The notes beneath the pieces are model-generated. The model had not been told where the DNA came from. It saw only the letters and a program-made list of their open reading frames with translations, and did not search any database. From assembly GCF_000336635.1 (NCBI RefSeq), contig NZ_AOLY01000008.1:19898-83897 (forward strand): 64,000 nt of DNA. The letters are read 5' to 3'. This DNA comes from Haloarcula japonica DSM 6131 (lineage in GTDB: Archaea > Halobacteriota > Halobacteria > Halobacteriales > Haloarculaceae). The position numbers and the translations under genes were made by a program. This document shows positions 52,930-63,445 of this stretch, piece by piece (the first letter of the stretch is position 1; each line of letters starts with the position of its first letter).

Positions 52930-55008
52930 TCAGGGCGTGCGACAGCGCAGCCCTCTCTCGTCTATCAGGTCTGTGTCGGAAGTCGCAATTGTTCCTTCGC
53001 AGATGTGCGTATTCCCAGTATTATCGATCAGCGTGATCGTCACGCTGACCTGATTATTATTGTTGTTAACTGCGTTGTTCTTTGTCAGGTCCAACGAGCC
53101 CTCGACCAGTGAGCCGCTGGATGGATTTTTAGTCACCGAATTCAGCTCTTTATCATTTTTGTCCGTTACAGTCACATTTACTCTATCAATTCCGGATTTA
53201 TCTGCGACACGGAAGTTGAATTGAATGTCGTCGTTGCTGTTCCCGTTGCTATTGTGTTTTACCATTCCGAAGTCGACTATCGGAGGTCTAATATCTGGAT
53301 CAGACTCACTATAGTCACCAGTCAGTGTGAACGCTGTGGCTCGGGTCTCACCGTCCGGGAATGTGTATGTAATTGTCTTTGTGACGCTTTTACCGCTCAT
53401 ATTAGTTGCATCGTTGAGTCCCGGTCGGAATTCATATAAATACACTATCGCGTCGGATTGTCCGGATACCTGTGGGGGTCCGGTTTCAAGAGCAATCGTG
53501 GTCGGGAGATTGGTGCCACCGTTGATGTCGGTGTATCCATTGTTGAGGTTACCCTCAATGTATAATTCGACACGGCTCGGAAGGTAATTACCACCGAGCT
53601 TATCAGAGAGTCGGTCGGCGTCCGTACTCTGACTCGTCAGACCAACATTTGTGATCGCGACACGCTGGTTATGTGTATTCGTGAAAGTGTATTCGAGGCC
53701 ACCGGGAATATTATCATCATCGTCGTTATCCAGTGCCAGTGCGTCGTTGTTGTACGCCAGCCCGATCCGCTCACTATTGCCGTTGTTTCCGCCGGTCTCG
53801 GATCCAGCAGTCACCTCTATACTGACGCTTACATTCTCCGGTGTCTCGCCATCGAAAGGTGTGCCCAAGGGTTGTAGGCTAAAGTTCACTTGGTTAGTGC
53901 CGACTGAGTCAGCTTGATACTCAAACGTCACTTGACCATCGTTTCCGGTTGTTGCCTTACTAGGGTCCACCGCTCCTGTGTCCGAGCCGTTGACCGTGAC
54001 GCCACTAACGGGGTTGTTGTACGCGTCTCGGACCTCTAGGGTGATTTCCTCACTGTCGCCCTGCTTGACCGTGACATCAGCATCGCTGACAGTCGTGAGG
54101 TATGCCTCGCTCTCATCGGTACTACCTGATCCGACGCCCGCTTTTGCCATCTTCAGGCGATATGTCGGTCCTCGCTCGAAGACGATAGTGACGTTGTAGA
54201 GCGAGCCGGGTCCCTCTGCTCCGGTGACATTCGCGACGTACTTCTCATTGCTTTCGTTACCCGGATTCGGGTCGATTTGGTCTTCAAGCAGCACGCTCCA
54301 TTCCGACGCCGGAAGCCGTGAGAGAAACGAGACCGACACGTTCGATGTCGCCGTCGGATTTGTGACGCGGACCGTCCGGGACGACTGGGATTTTGGCTCT
54401 ACGTCGACTGTGGCTGAGTCGCTTGCCGAGCGGCTCAGTGACCCGTTGAGTGCGACGAGCGTGATGTCGCGTCCATCGACCATTGCCTGTTCCGAGAGCG
54501 TGATGTTGCCCTCGCGGAACCGGTTGTAGACGACCGAGTGCTCGTACACAGTCTCCGGGGCTCCGCCGTAGACGTTGTACTCCGGTTTGTAAGCGATAGC
54601 TCCCGTGTTGTAGTACCTCGGTGCGGTTCCGTTCCAGTAATCCGCTGTCTCGGGGTTGCGCGCCTCGGCGTTGCGAACCGTGAGGTTTTGCGATTCGTTG
54701 TTGGTCCCATCTGTGTATAGCAACCCTGACGGCGGCCCGGGATTCGTCGCCACCAGCCGACTCGGGTATCGCGTCCCCAGCTGGACCGAGACGGCTTGCC
54801 GGCTCGGCTGTCCCGGAACGGAGACGATGGCGTTCCGCAGGTCCTGTAGCTGCGTCTGTACCTGCTGATTGTGGTTGAACTCCACCTCCCGGTTTTGTTC
54901 CGGCACGGCAAACGCCTGGTACGAGGAGAAGGCGATGATAAGCACGCCAAACAGCAGTACAGCTCCGACCTGTACTGACTGCGCGCGCTCATCGCCCGTG
55001 AAAGTCAT
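52930..55008 (-). CDS. large pilin-like surface protein with Ig-like domain
   Basis: A 692-residue surface protein. The N terminus MTFTGDERAQSVQVGAVLLFGVLIIAFSSYQAFAVPEQNREVEFNHNQQVQ is the type IV pilin-like anchor of a large haloarchaeal family. The extracellular part is rich in Asn and NxS/T sites for N-glycosylation. A Big_1-type Ig domain lies at about 300-390 (DVTVKQGDSEEITLEVRDAYNNPVSGVTVNGSDTGAV...). A run of Asp (DNDDDDNIPGG) follows, then further beta modules, one near the end with VNVTVTDKNDKELNSV. The C-terminal third has lower GC than neighbours. Possibly adhesion or cell-surface architecture. Confidence 0.8.
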   Translation of the reverse strand: MTFTGDERAQSVQVGAVLLFGVLIIAFSSYQAFAVPEQNREVEFNHNQQVQTQLQDLRNAIVSVPGQPSRQAVSVQLGTRYPSRLVATNPGPPSGLLYTDGTNNESQNLTVRNAEARNPETADYWNGTAPRYYNTGAIAYKPEYNVYGGAPETVYEHSVVYNRFREGNITLSEQAMVDGRDITLVALNGSLSRSASDSATVDVEPKSQSSRTVRVTNPTATSNVSVSFLSRLPASEWSVLLEDQIDPNPGNESNEKYVANVTGAEGPGSLYNVTIVFERGPTYRLKMAKAGVGSGSTDESEAYLTTVSDADVTVKQGDSEEITLEVRDAYNNPVSGVTVNGSDTGAVDPSKATTGNDGQVTFEYQADSVGTNQVNFSLQPLGTPFDGETPENVSVSIEVTAGSETGGNNGNSERIGLAYNNDALALDNDDDDNIPGGLEYTFTNTHNQRVAITNVGLTSQSTDADRLSDKLGGNYLPSRVELYIEGNLNNGYTDINGGTNLPTTIALETGPPQVSGQSDAIVYLYEFRPGLNDATNMSGKSVTKTITYTFPDGETRATAFTLTGDYSESDPDIRPPIVDFGMVKHNSNGNSNDDIQFNFRVADKSGIDRVNVTVTDKNDKELNSVTKNPSSGSLVEGSLDLTKNNAVNNNNNQVSVTITLIDNTGNTHICEGTIATSDTDLIDERGLRCRTP

Positions 55009-55054
55009 GGCGATGAGTTGCGGAGACGGCGGTAAAAACCTGACTGCCGAATTA

Positions 55055-55636
55055 TCAACTCTCGTCTTCTTCGACGACTTCCGGGTCGCTCATCGCGGTC
55101 TGGAGACTGTCGAGTCCGTTGACCCACTCGGAGACGAGTCCGTATTCGAGGTCTTCAGCGACCTCCATCGGGAGCTCCGACCCGCCGATGATCTGGGTGC
55201 CGGCCTGTACACAGTAGCCGAGCGCCGCGTCGAGGTCTTCTTCCGCTTCCGCGTCCGCGGCGGCCTCGATGTAGTCCGTGATAGTCGCGTCGTTCGCAGC
55301 ACCTTCTGCGACGAACTCCTCGGCCGCGTAGAACACGCACAGCAGTGAGGTCTGGACGCCGTCGATCAGCATCACGGTCTCCTCGTCATCGATGTCGATG
55401 TCGTCGAGAACGATCTCCCGGACGCCAGTAAGCTCGTCGAGTGTCGCCTCCTCATCGAGCGGTCCGTCCTCGTAGTCGGTGAGAATCTTCGCGACCGCAA
55501 TCGCGGCGTCGTCCTGGAGGTTCAACAGGAGCCGCGCCGAATCCTCGTCTTCAGGGTCGACGTCTTCTTCCTCGATACGGTCTAGCCAGTTCTGCCAGCG
55601 TTCTTCGGTGTAATACTCCCCCGGCGGAGTGCTCAT
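55055..55636 (-). CDS. DUF2150 family protein
   Basis: A 193-residue very acidic helical protein, start STPPGEYYTEERWQNWLDRIEEEDVDPEDEDSARLLLNLQDDAAIAVAKILTDY, matching the archaeal DUF2150 family. It continues VMLIDGVQTSLLCVFYAAEEFVAEG and ALGYCVQAGTQIIGGSELPMEVAEDLEYGLVSEWVNGLDSLQTAM. No function is known. No membrane segment. Located downstream of the pilin-like gene's start side, separate promoter likely. Confidence 0.85.
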   Translation of the reverse strand: MSTPPGEYYTEERWQNWLDRIEEEDVDPEDEDSARLLLNLQDDAAIAVAKILTDYEDGPLDEEATLDELTGVREIVLDDIDIDDEETVMLIDGVQTSLLCVFYAAEEFVAEGAANDATITDYIEAAADAEAEEDLDAALGYCVQAGTQIIGGSELPMEVAEDLEYGLVSEWVNGLDSLQTAMSDPEVVEEDES

Positions 55637-55849
55637 ACCAGTCCGTTCGTGCCGTTGGGGATAGTAGTTTCGACCGGCGGTCGCTCCGCCGCGGCGTCCC
55701 TACCGCAAAGACCAAGCAGCGAACCACTATGTTAGCGCTTGAAGCAGCTTTTCTGTTGGTTTCCCGGATTGTCTGCGTACTCCGAACACATATCACGGTC
55801 TTCGATGAGGAACGCACTTTTATGTTAGTCGAACGTGTTATGGAGTGGC

Positions 55850-56158
55850 ATGGCACAGCGACGGCCAGTCCCGACTTATCACGGCCCGCTCGACCCGGCT
55901 GCAATCGCCGCGCTGGCCGAACGTGTCGGTCTGGCGCTGATCGCGGTAGCGCTGCCGGTCGCCGTCGGCGCGTTCGTCGGGTTGGCCCTTACTGCCGGGT
56001 CGCTCCCGGCCGCGACCGAAGCCGCGGCCGCCGCGCTGAGCGGGCCGCTGACAACAGCGCGGGGACTGTCCTGGCTGTTCTACGTCAGCACGCTCGGGAC
56101 CGCACTGGGATGCTGGATTCTCGGACTGGGGCTCCTTCTCGACGGTCTCGACCTGTAG
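55850..56158 (+). CDS. small membrane protein of haloarchaea
   Basis: A 102-residue protein with a short polar start (MAQRRPVPTYHGPLDPAAIA) and two membrane helices, LALIAVALPVAVGAFVGLALTAG and LSWLFYVSTLGTALGCWILGLGLLLDG. ATG 55850 sits about 25 bases after TATA-like CTTTTATG (55818-55825). Its stop abuts the convergent mscS stop. Unknown function. Confidence 0.65.
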   Translation: MAQRRPVPTYHGPLDPAAIAALAERVGLALIAVALPVAVGAFVGLALTAGSLPAATEAAAAALSGPLTTARGLSWLFYVSTLGTALGCWILGLGLLLDGLDL

Positions 56159-57382
56159 TCACCCATCGCCGTCCGGACGCATCTCCATGCTGCCTTCCAG
56201 CGCCTTCTCGTCCGCCGCGTCCACGCGGTTCGAGATGGTCCGCTGTGGGAACGGGATGGAGATGTCTTCCTCGTCGAAGGTGGCTTTCACACCCCGAACG
56301 ACTGCCGAGATGGCGCGCCACTTTCGCGGTGGCGTCGGATGATCGATCCAAAACCGGAGTTCCATCACCACGGCAGAGTCCCCGAAGTCCTTCGGAACGA
56401 CGTCCGGCGTCGGCGAATCGACGACGTGCTCAATGTCAGCCATCGCCTCACGAGCGAGGTCCATCGCCCGGTCAACGTCGGTGTCGTAGTCCACGCCGAT
56501 GTCGACTGTAAGGCGCAACAACCCTTTCCGGCTGCGGTTCGTCACCGCACGGTCGCTCACGCGGTCGTTCGGGATGATGACGAACTCGCCATCGAAGTTC
56601 TCCAGCCGCGTGTTGAAGATCGTAATATCCGTGACGATGCCCTCCTCCTCGCCGATGAGTACCCAGTCGCCGATGGTGAACGGGCGGGAAAACATCAGCA
56701 CGAAGCCGGCAATGAGCGAGCCGAGCGTCTGTCTGGCGGCCAGACCGACAACGATACCGAGGAACCCAGCCCCGACGAGCAAGCCACTGAGATCGATACC
56801 CCAGACGGCGAAGACTGTCGCACCGATGGTAATGAAGACGGTGACCTGCCCCAGTCGGAGGAGAATCTCCTCCTGGTGTTCAGTGAAGCCGGTAACAGCT
56901 TGGCTGAACCGGCCGATCCACCGCTGCATCTGGTCGGACAGGACAAAGGCCAACATGACGAGAACGATTGTCTGTATGGTCGCCAGTACCGACTGGTCGC
57001 TCCCGCCGAGGTACGGCTCGACCGTCTGAACGATATCGAGAATGCCCCAGACGATGAGAAACGAAATGACGACGAGAACGACCATCGAGAACTGGGCGAT
57101 CCGGAGAAACACGCCCCGGATGGTCGTCGGCGTGTAGTCGGCCATGACCTGCAGCCAGTCGCCGGTTCGATCCGATGTGGCAGACCGAAGCCGGGAGAGA
57201 GCTGCTGGAACGACGATGACACTGAGAAGGAGGACGATCAGGAGGATGAGTGTCGCGATGAGTCGCCCCTGCGCCGCGACCAACTGGTCCAGCGACCGCT
57301 GTAACACGGTAAAGAGTTCCAGAAGGCCTTCACCGGTGTCGTTGGCCGCTGGCGTGGGCGTTGCCGTCCCCTGCACAGCCAC
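56159..57382 (-). CDS. mscS: small-conductance mechanosensitive channel (MscS family)
   Basis: A 407-residue channel that opens on osmotic downshock. After a periplasmic-side N terminus come four to five membrane segments. The pore helix/beta region reads DLSGLLVGAGFLGIVVGLAARQTLGSLIAGFVLMFSRPFTIGDWVLIGEEEGIVTDITIFNTRLENFDGEFVIIPNDRV, the MscS signature. The C-terminal vestibule domain follows (TVDIGVDYDTDVDRAMDLAREAM... VVMELRFWIDHPTPPRKWRA). Longer N-terminal membrane part than E. coli MscS, as common in archaea. Confidence 0.93.
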   Translation of the reverse strand: MAVQGTATPTPAANDTGEGLLELFTVLQRSLDQLVAAQGRLIATLILLIVLLLSVIVVPAALSRLRSATSDRTGDWLQVMADYTPTTIRGVFLRIAQFSMVVLVVISFLIVWGILDIVQTVEPYLGGSDQSVLATIQTIVLVMLAFVLSDQMQRWIGRFSQAVTGFTEHQEEILLRLGQVTVFITIGATVFAVWGIDLSGLLVGAGFLGIVVGLAARQTLGSLIAGFVLMFSRPFTIGDWVLIGEEEGIVTDITIFNTRLENFDGEFVIIPNDRVSDRAVTNRSRKGLLRLTVDIGVDYDTDVDRAMDLAREAMADIEHVVDSPTPDVVPKDFGDSAVVMELRFWIDHPTPPRKWRAISAVVRGVKATFDEEDISIPFPQRTISNRVDAADEKALEGSMEMRPDGDG

Positions 57383-57476
57383 CTATCGCCGCCGTAGGAA
57401 CTTGTGTCTTCGTCTTTGTGCGGCGGTCTGTACAGTGTCTGATACCGAAAGAAAAGACGACTAGTCGCGGTCCCCG

Positions 57477-58385
57477 TTAGACGCCGCGGCCCTGCAACTG
57501 CTCTTCTTCGTCCAGGTCCGCGTTCGCCTGGCCTTTCATCCCCTTGCCGGGGTTCTTCGCGATCTCCTTGAGCTGTTCGGGGTCGTCGTAGTTGTTGACC
57601 GCCGCGACGATGGACTCGCCCATTGCCTGGGGGTTCTCCGCCCCGAAGATGCCCGAGCCGACGAAGATGCCGTCACAGCCGTGTTGCATCATCAGTGCGG
57701 CGTCGGCGGGCGTCGCGATGCCGCCGGCCGCGAAGTTGACGACTGGCAGTCGGCCGCGATCCGCCGTCTCGTGGACGATCTGTCGGGGTGCGCCGTGTTC
57801 GCGGGCCCACTCATCGCGCTCCTCGTGGGCCATCCCTTCGAGCATCCCGATGGAGCGCTGGATGTTCCGCTGGTGCGTGACAGCCTGGTTTACGTCACCA
57901 GTGCCTGCCTCGCCCTTTGTGCGAATCATCGCCGCGCCCTCGTCGATGCGGCGCAGCGCTTCGGCAAGGTTTCGCGCCCCGCAGACGAACGGCGCGGTGA
58001 ACTCGCGCTTGTCGATGTGGTAGCGGTCGTCGGCCTGGGTGAGCACTTCCGACTCGTCGACCATATCCGCGCCAGCCGCTTCCAGAATCTGGGCCTCAGC
58101 GGTGTGGCCGATACGGGCCTTGCCCATCACCGGGATCGACACTTCCTCGATGATCTCTTCGAGCTTGCCGGGGTCGGCCATCCGGGCGACGCCGCCGCGC
58201 TTGCGGATGTCGGCCGGGACCGACTCCAGGTGCATCACGGCGACCGCGCCAGCGTCTTCGGCAATTCGGGCTTGCTCACGGTTGACGACGTCCATGATGA
58301 CGCCGCCCTTCTGCATCTTCGCGAAGCCGCGCTTGACGAGGTCAGTCCCGCGACGGAGATCCTCCAGATCAGTTTCGTCGGTCAT
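57477..58385 (-). CDS. pdxS: pyridoxal 5'-phosphate synthase, PdxS lyase subunit
   Basis: A 302-residue TIM-barrel subunit that makes PLP from ribose 5-phosphate, glyceraldehyde 3-phosphate and ammonia supplied by the PdxT glutaminase. It is highly conserved: [114 protein letters not shown] and [31 protein letters not shown]. The partner pdxT is not in the window. A TATA-like TTACTTAA (58407-58414) precedes on the forward text, about 24 bases before the start. Confidence 0.97.
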   Translation of the reverse strand: MTDETDLEDLRRGTDLVKRGFAKMQKGGVIMDVVNREQARIAEDAGAVAVMHLESVPADIRKRGGVARMADPGKLEEIIEEVSIPVMGKARIGHTAEAQILEAAGADMVDESEVLTQADDRYHIDKREFTAPFVCGARNLAEALRRIDEGAAMIRTKGEAGTGDVNQAVTHQRNIQRSIGMLEGMAHEERDEWAREHGAPRQIVHETADRGRLPVVNFAAGGIATPADAALMMQHGCDGIFVGSGIFGAENPQAMGESIVAAVNNYDDPEQLKEIAKNPGKGMKGQANADLDEEEQLQGRGV

Positions 58386-58480
58386 TACTCCGAGTTCGGT
58401 CTGGATTTACTTAACGCGTGTCCTTCCGACAGACGCCATCGACCACTACCGTTTTCATCGCGTCCCCCCACTGCATCGAC

Positions 58481-59251
58481 ATGGCTCCGGACGAGGGTGT
58501 CGGCGGGCGCATCGACGCGGCTGTCGCGCGGGTGTTCAGTCGGCGGCTCCCCGACGCCGAAGGACTTCCGCAGTATGTCGCACCGTTACCGGCGTGGCTG
58601 GAGAACGTCGGGCTCCGACTCGCCTGGCCCATCGCACTCGTCAATCTGGTCGGGACGCTGTTCGGGTTCTGGTACTACGCCGGCCGGCCGCTGAACACAG
58701 CACCGCCGCTCGTGGAGGGGCAACTGGGCGCGGCTCCGCTGGCCGCCTACCCCCTGATTCCGGATTCGCCCGTCGCGACGATGTTCATCGGGCTCTCGCT
58801 GGTGGCTTGGCGGCTCGACTGGGATGTCCAGTGGCTCCACATGCTCGGCTTCTTCGGCTGCATCAAGCTCGGCCTCTGGACGCCGTACGTCCAGCTCGTT
58901 CTCAACGGCCCCGGCGGGGTCCCGCTGTGGCTCTACTGGTTTCTGGTCCTGAGCCACCTGGCGATGGCGCTGGAGGCGTTGCTCATCCACCGGTACGCGA
59001 GCTTCTCCGTCGCATCGGTCGCTGTCGCCGTCGCCTGGTACGGCTTCAACGACATCGTGGACTACTTCGTCCCGGTTCTCGATGGCCCACACCACACCTG
59101 GCTGCGCGCCGAGCCGATTGTCGCCGCCGGCCAGTTCGACCACTCGGTGCTGGCCCACGACCTCGCGGCGGGCTGGGCGGTCGTGTTGACGCTCACGGCG
59201 ACGTTTCTCGCACTGGCGACGCGCGTAGAGAAAGTAAAACGGCAGGCCTGA
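58481..59251 (+). CDS. DUF1405 family membrane protein
   Basis: A 256-residue protein with six or so membrane helices: LAWPIALVNLVGTLFGFWYYAGRPL at the start, PVATMFIGLSLVAW, MLGFFGCIKLGLWTPYVQLVL, LWLYWFLVLSHLAMALEALLI, VAVAVAWYGFNDIVDYFVPVL and a final segment. The pattern GFWYY... CIKLGLW... LSHLAMALEA... WYGFNDIVDY matches DUF1405, found in Firmicutes and archaea, function unknown. ATG 58481 is chosen because the upstream extension (from 58418) is not hydrophobic or conserved. Divergent from pdxS. Confidence 0.88.
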   Translation: MAPDEGVGGRIDAAVARVFSRRLPDAEGLPQYVAPLPAWLENVGLRLAWPIALVNLVGTLFGFWYYAGRPLNTAPPLVEGQLGAAPLAAYPLIPDSPVATMFIGLSLVAWRLDWDVQWLHMLGFFGCIKLGLWTPYVQLVLNGPGGVPLWLYWFLVLSHLAMALEALLIHRYASFSVASVAVAVAWYGFNDIVDYFVPVLDGPHHTWLRAEPIVAAGQFDHSVLAHDLAAGWAVVLTLTATFLALATRVEKVKRQA

Positions 59252-59286
59252 CCGACGCTGTCTCCGTGCCTGTACTGCCTCTGCGC

Positions 59287-59463
59287 TCAGGTCGTGAACC
59301 CGTCCTCGGCCTCGCGCTCGTCGAGGACCCACTCCAGTTCTTCGATGGCACGGAGGATAGCGACCTCCGCCTCGTCCTCCATCTCGGTCGACGGTGGGTC
59401 GTGCCTGTCGTACTCGTCCTGCAGCGCCTCAATTCGGTCCCGGATTGTCTCCTCTGTTCGCAT
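59287..59463 (-). CDS. 58-residue acidic helical protein
   Basis: Starts MRTEETIRDRIEALQDEYDR and ends EELEWVLDEREAEDGFTT. Heptad-like spacing predicts one or two amphipathic helices. Small proteins of this type are common in haloarchaeal genomes, function unknown. Lies between DUF1405 and valS. Confidence 0.65.
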   Translation of the reverse strand: MRTEETIRDRIEALQDEYDRHDPPSTEMEDEAEVAILRAIEELEWVLDEREAEDGFTT

Positions 59464-59555
59464 GGTTCCAATGACCGGACCGCAGGTCTTGATGCTACTG
59501 GTCGCGGCGATGTGCGGCCCAGTAGCCGCTGAAATACCTGTAAAACGCGTCGGGC

Positions 59556-62228
59556 TTACCGAACGACGACGACGGCGCTCTCGGTTTCGATCATCTCGCC
59601 CTCGCCGGAGTAGGTCCGGGACTCCTCGACGGTGAACATCTCGTCGTCGAGTTCGACGCCCGCGACCCGCAGCATGTCGCCGTCGATCTCGTAGTCGCCG
59701 TCCTCGATAGCGGCGTCGATAGCGCCGACCTCGCTGCCGAACTCGGGGCCGACGATGGAGTAGTCGAGGTCGATGCCGCTGACCTCGGTCGTGATGTCCG
59801 GGGCCTCGTCGTAGGTGTCCAGTTGAGCCACGTGCATCGCCTCGGCGACGGCGTCCTCGAAGCCGGCGATGTGGCCGAATACCTCGACGTGGTCGAGGTC
59901 GGCGTTCAGCGGTAGCCCGTTCTCGGTCTTGTACCGCCGGAGCGCGGAGACGACTTCCATCGCCGTCTCGCCCGCTTCGAGGTCGGCATCGTAGCCGCCC
60001 GCGGTCGGCCAATCCGTCGTGTGGATCGAGCTATCTTCCTCATAGCACCGCTCCCACAGCTCCTCCGTAATGTGTGGGAGGAACGGTGCGAACAGTTGCA
60101 GGAAGGTCCGGTGGGCCTGCAGGAGCGTGAACTCGGTCGACGCAGCTTCCCCGTCCGAAAGCCGCTGCTTGGCGATTTCGAGGTAGTCGTCACAGAACGT
60201 GTTCCAGAAAAAGGAGCGGAGTTCGTTCCGGGCCTTCGAGAACTCGTAGTCCTCGAACTTCGTGGTGACTGACTCGACGGTCGCGTCCAGTTCGGCCAGC
60301 AGCCACTCGTCGACTGCCGCCAGGTCCTCGGGTTCGTCGGGCTGACTCGCGGGCGTGAGCTGGTCGACCAGCCGGGAGGCGTTCCAGAGCTTCTGGAGGA
60401 GCCGCTCGCCGGCTTCTAAGTCGCCTTCCTTGTACGGGAAGTCGTCGCCGATTGAGGTGCCGGCAGCCCAGTAGCGCGTGGCGTCGACCGGGAAGTTCTC
60501 TAAGACCTCGCTGGGCGGGATGACGTTGCCCTTTGACTTGGACATCGCCTCGCGATTCTCGTCCAGCACCATCCCGTTGATCATCACGTTCTCGAATGGC
60601 ACCTCGCCGGTGTGCTCGTAGCACTTGACGACAGTGTGGAACAGCCAGAAGGAGATGATGTCGTGGCCCTGCGGGCGCAGGTCGAAGGGGTACAGCTCCG
60701 GCAGTTCCATCGTGAACGACTCGCTATCCGCGTCCCAGTCCCAGCCGGCGTTCACGAGCGGCGTCAGCGACGAGGTCGCCCACGTGTCGAAGACGTCCTC
60801 CTCGGGCGTCAGCGAGTCGTGGCCGCAGTGGGGACAGGCATCGACCGGCGGGTCGTCCGACAGCGGGTCGACCGGGAGCTGCTCGCGCTCGGCCATCACG
60901 GGCTCGCCGCAGTCATCGCAGTACCACACCGGAATCGGGATGCCCGAATCGCGCTGGCGGGAGATACACCAGTCCCATTCGAGCCCTTCGATCCAGTGCT
61001 CGTAGCGGGTCGCCATCTTCTCGGGGTACCACTCCATCTGGCGGCCGGCTTCGATGTACTCCTCTTTCTTGTCGAGCAGTTCGATGTACCACTGCTCGGT
61101 GACGAGGTACTCCACCTCCTCCTCACAGCGCTCGTGGACCTGCACGGTGTGGTCGTGGTCGCGGCTCTCAAGCAGCGACCCCTCCTCGCGTAGGTCCTCG
61201 ATGATGGCCTCGCGGGCCTCGGTGGTGTGCATTCCTTCGTAGTCGCCGGCGAGGTCGGTCATCGTTGCCGACTCGTCGATGGCCAGCCGCAGCGGCAGGT
61301 CGTGGGCCTGATACCACTCGATGTCGTTCTGGTCGCCGAACGTACAGCACATCACGATGCCGCTGCCGGTCTCCATGTCGACGCGCTCGTCTGCGATGAT
61401 GGGGACCTCCTGCTCGAAGATGGGCACCCGCGCGCTGCCGCCGACGAGGTGCTGGTTCGCGTCGTCATCTGGGTGGACGAAGACGGCGACACACGCCGGC
61501 AGCAGTTCCGGTCGCGTCGTCGAAATCGTAAACGTCGCGTCCCCGTCGGCCGGGCCCTCGCCCGTCTCGACGAGGTCGAAGGCGATGTCGTTGAACTTCG
61601 TGTGCTTGTCCTTGTCCTCCTGTTCGACCTGCGAAATCGCGGTCTCGCAGTCCGGACACCAGATGGTCGGCGCGCGCTGACGGTACTCCCGGCCCTGCTC
61701 GTAGAGGTCGAGGAAGGATAGCTGGGAGACCCGCTGAACGTCCGGTGCGATGGTCTTGTAGGTGTTGTCCCAGTCGATAGAGATGGCCAGGGACTGAACG
61801 TCCTGGGTGAACTCGTCCTCAAACTGTGTACACACGTCGCGGCACTTCTCCTGGAACTCTCGACGCGGGTAATCCTGGTGTCGGATGTCGAGTTCGCGCT
61901 CGGTGAGCCGTTCCGAGGCGATGCCGTTGTCGTCGTAGCCGAAGGGGAAGTAAACGGTGTCGTCGCGCATCCGGTGGAAGCGGGCGACGAAGTCCTGTAG
62001 CGTGAACTGATAGAGGTGGCCCATGTGGAGGTTCCCCGACACCGTCGGCGGCGGCGTGTCGATGGTGAAGCGGGTATCAGCGTCCTCGTCGTAGGCGTAG
62101 GTCTCGTCGGCGACCCACTGGTCCTGCCACTCCGGCTCTACCTCGCGGGGGTCGTACTCCCCGTCGAGGGCGTTCTCCGATTCGTCTGCGGTCGATTCGT
62201 CCTGCGGTGGGTCCTGTGTATCGCTCAT
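59556..62228 (-). CDS. valS: valyl-tRNA synthetase
   Basis: An 890-residue class I synthetase that charges tRNA-Val. The HIGH motif is TPPPTVSGNLHMGHL, the KMSKS motif is REAMSKSKGNVIPPSEVLE. The editing domain (about 180-400) contains TTRPELLPACVAVFVHPDD and the threonine-discriminating GSGIVMCCTFGD-like segment. Zinc-binding cysteines are seen as IWCPDCETAISQVEQED and WYCDDCGEPV... ACPHCGHD. The anticodon domain includes RSFFWNTFCDDYLEIAKQRL. ATG 62228 is preferred over TTG two codons earlier. A 231-base leader region precedes. Confidence 0.96.
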   Translation of the reverse strand: MSDTQDPPQDESTADESENALDGEYDPREVEPEWQDQWVADETYAYDEDADTRFTIDTPPPTVSGNLHMGHLYQFTLQDFVARFHRMRDDTVYFPFGYDDNGIASERLTERELDIRHQDYPRREFQEKCRDVCTQFEDEFTQDVQSLAISIDWDNTYKTIAPDVQRVSQLSFLDLYEQGREYRQRAPTIWCPDCETAISQVEQEDKDKHTKFNDIAFDLVETGEGPADGDATFTISTTRPELLPACVAVFVHPDDDANQHLVGGSARVPIFEQEVPIIADERVDMETGSGIVMCCTFGDQNDIEWYQAHDLPLRLAIDESATMTDLAGDYEGMHTTEAREAIIEDLREEGSLLESRDHDHTVQVHERCEEEVEYLVTEQWYIELLDKKEEYIEAGRQMEWYPEKMATRYEHWIEGLEWDWCISRQRDSGIPIPVWYCDDCGEPVMAEREQLPVDPLSDDPPVDACPHCGHDSLTPEEDVFDTWATSSLTPLVNAGWDWDADSESFTMELPELYPFDLRPQGHDIISFWLFHTVVKCYEHTGEVPFENVMINGMVLDENREAMSKSKGNVIPPSEVLENFPVDATRYWAAGTSIGDDFPYKEGDLEAGERLLQKLWNASRLVDQLTPASQPDEPEDLAAVDEWLLAELDATVESVTTKFEDYEFSKARNELRSFFWNTFCDDYLEIAKQRLSDGEAASTEFTLLQAHRTFLQLFAPFLPHITEELWERCYEEDSSIHTTDWPTAGGYDADLEAGETAMEVVSALRRYKTENGLPLNADLDHVEVFGHIAGFEDAVAEAMHVAQLDTYDEAPDITTEVSGIDLDYSIVGPEFGSEVGAIDAAIEDGDYEIDGDMLRVAGVELDDEMFTVEESRTYSGEGEMIETESAVVVVR

Positions 62229-62459
62229 ATTCAAACTGTGGGTGTGACACCCGGCTAGCAGCGGACTGCGGCGTAGTTATCGGCGGTGCGTGCGTCGATG
62301 GGTGGGAGTGGTGTGGGGCGTGGGGGCCCCTACACCGACGGGCGCGAGAACCAGCGTTCGGGAGAGTCGACGCACCATCTGTACAATACTCCGCCAACGG
62401 CAGAATTAATGACTTCGGTTTTCGCTGGCGTTGCAGCGGGCTCAAGATACCGCCGCTCT
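62229..62459 (-). promoter_or_regulatory. valS upstream region with a mini reading frame and hairpin
   Basis: A TATA-like CATTAATTC (reverse strand, about 62403-62411) could start a leader of about 150 bases. The leader would contain a 33-codon frame (62378 down to 62277), beginning MVRRLSRTLVLAPVGVGAP with four valine codons in the first 16, and a hairpin (62311-62318 with 62327-62335, one bulge). Purely descriptive; archaeal attenuation of this type is not established. Confidence 0.3.
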
Positions 62460-63377
<918 letters not shown>

Positions 63378-63445
63378 ACGTGAATGACTGGGACGGTGAT
63401 TATAAAAAGAACCAGACTCGGGCCGCTGAGCGGTTAGGGGGCGCG

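Noticed and set aside
62260..62350. tRNA-Val or T-box element before valS
   Set aside because: No cloverleaf, no TTCGA arm and no T-box sequence; only a short G/C hairpin.
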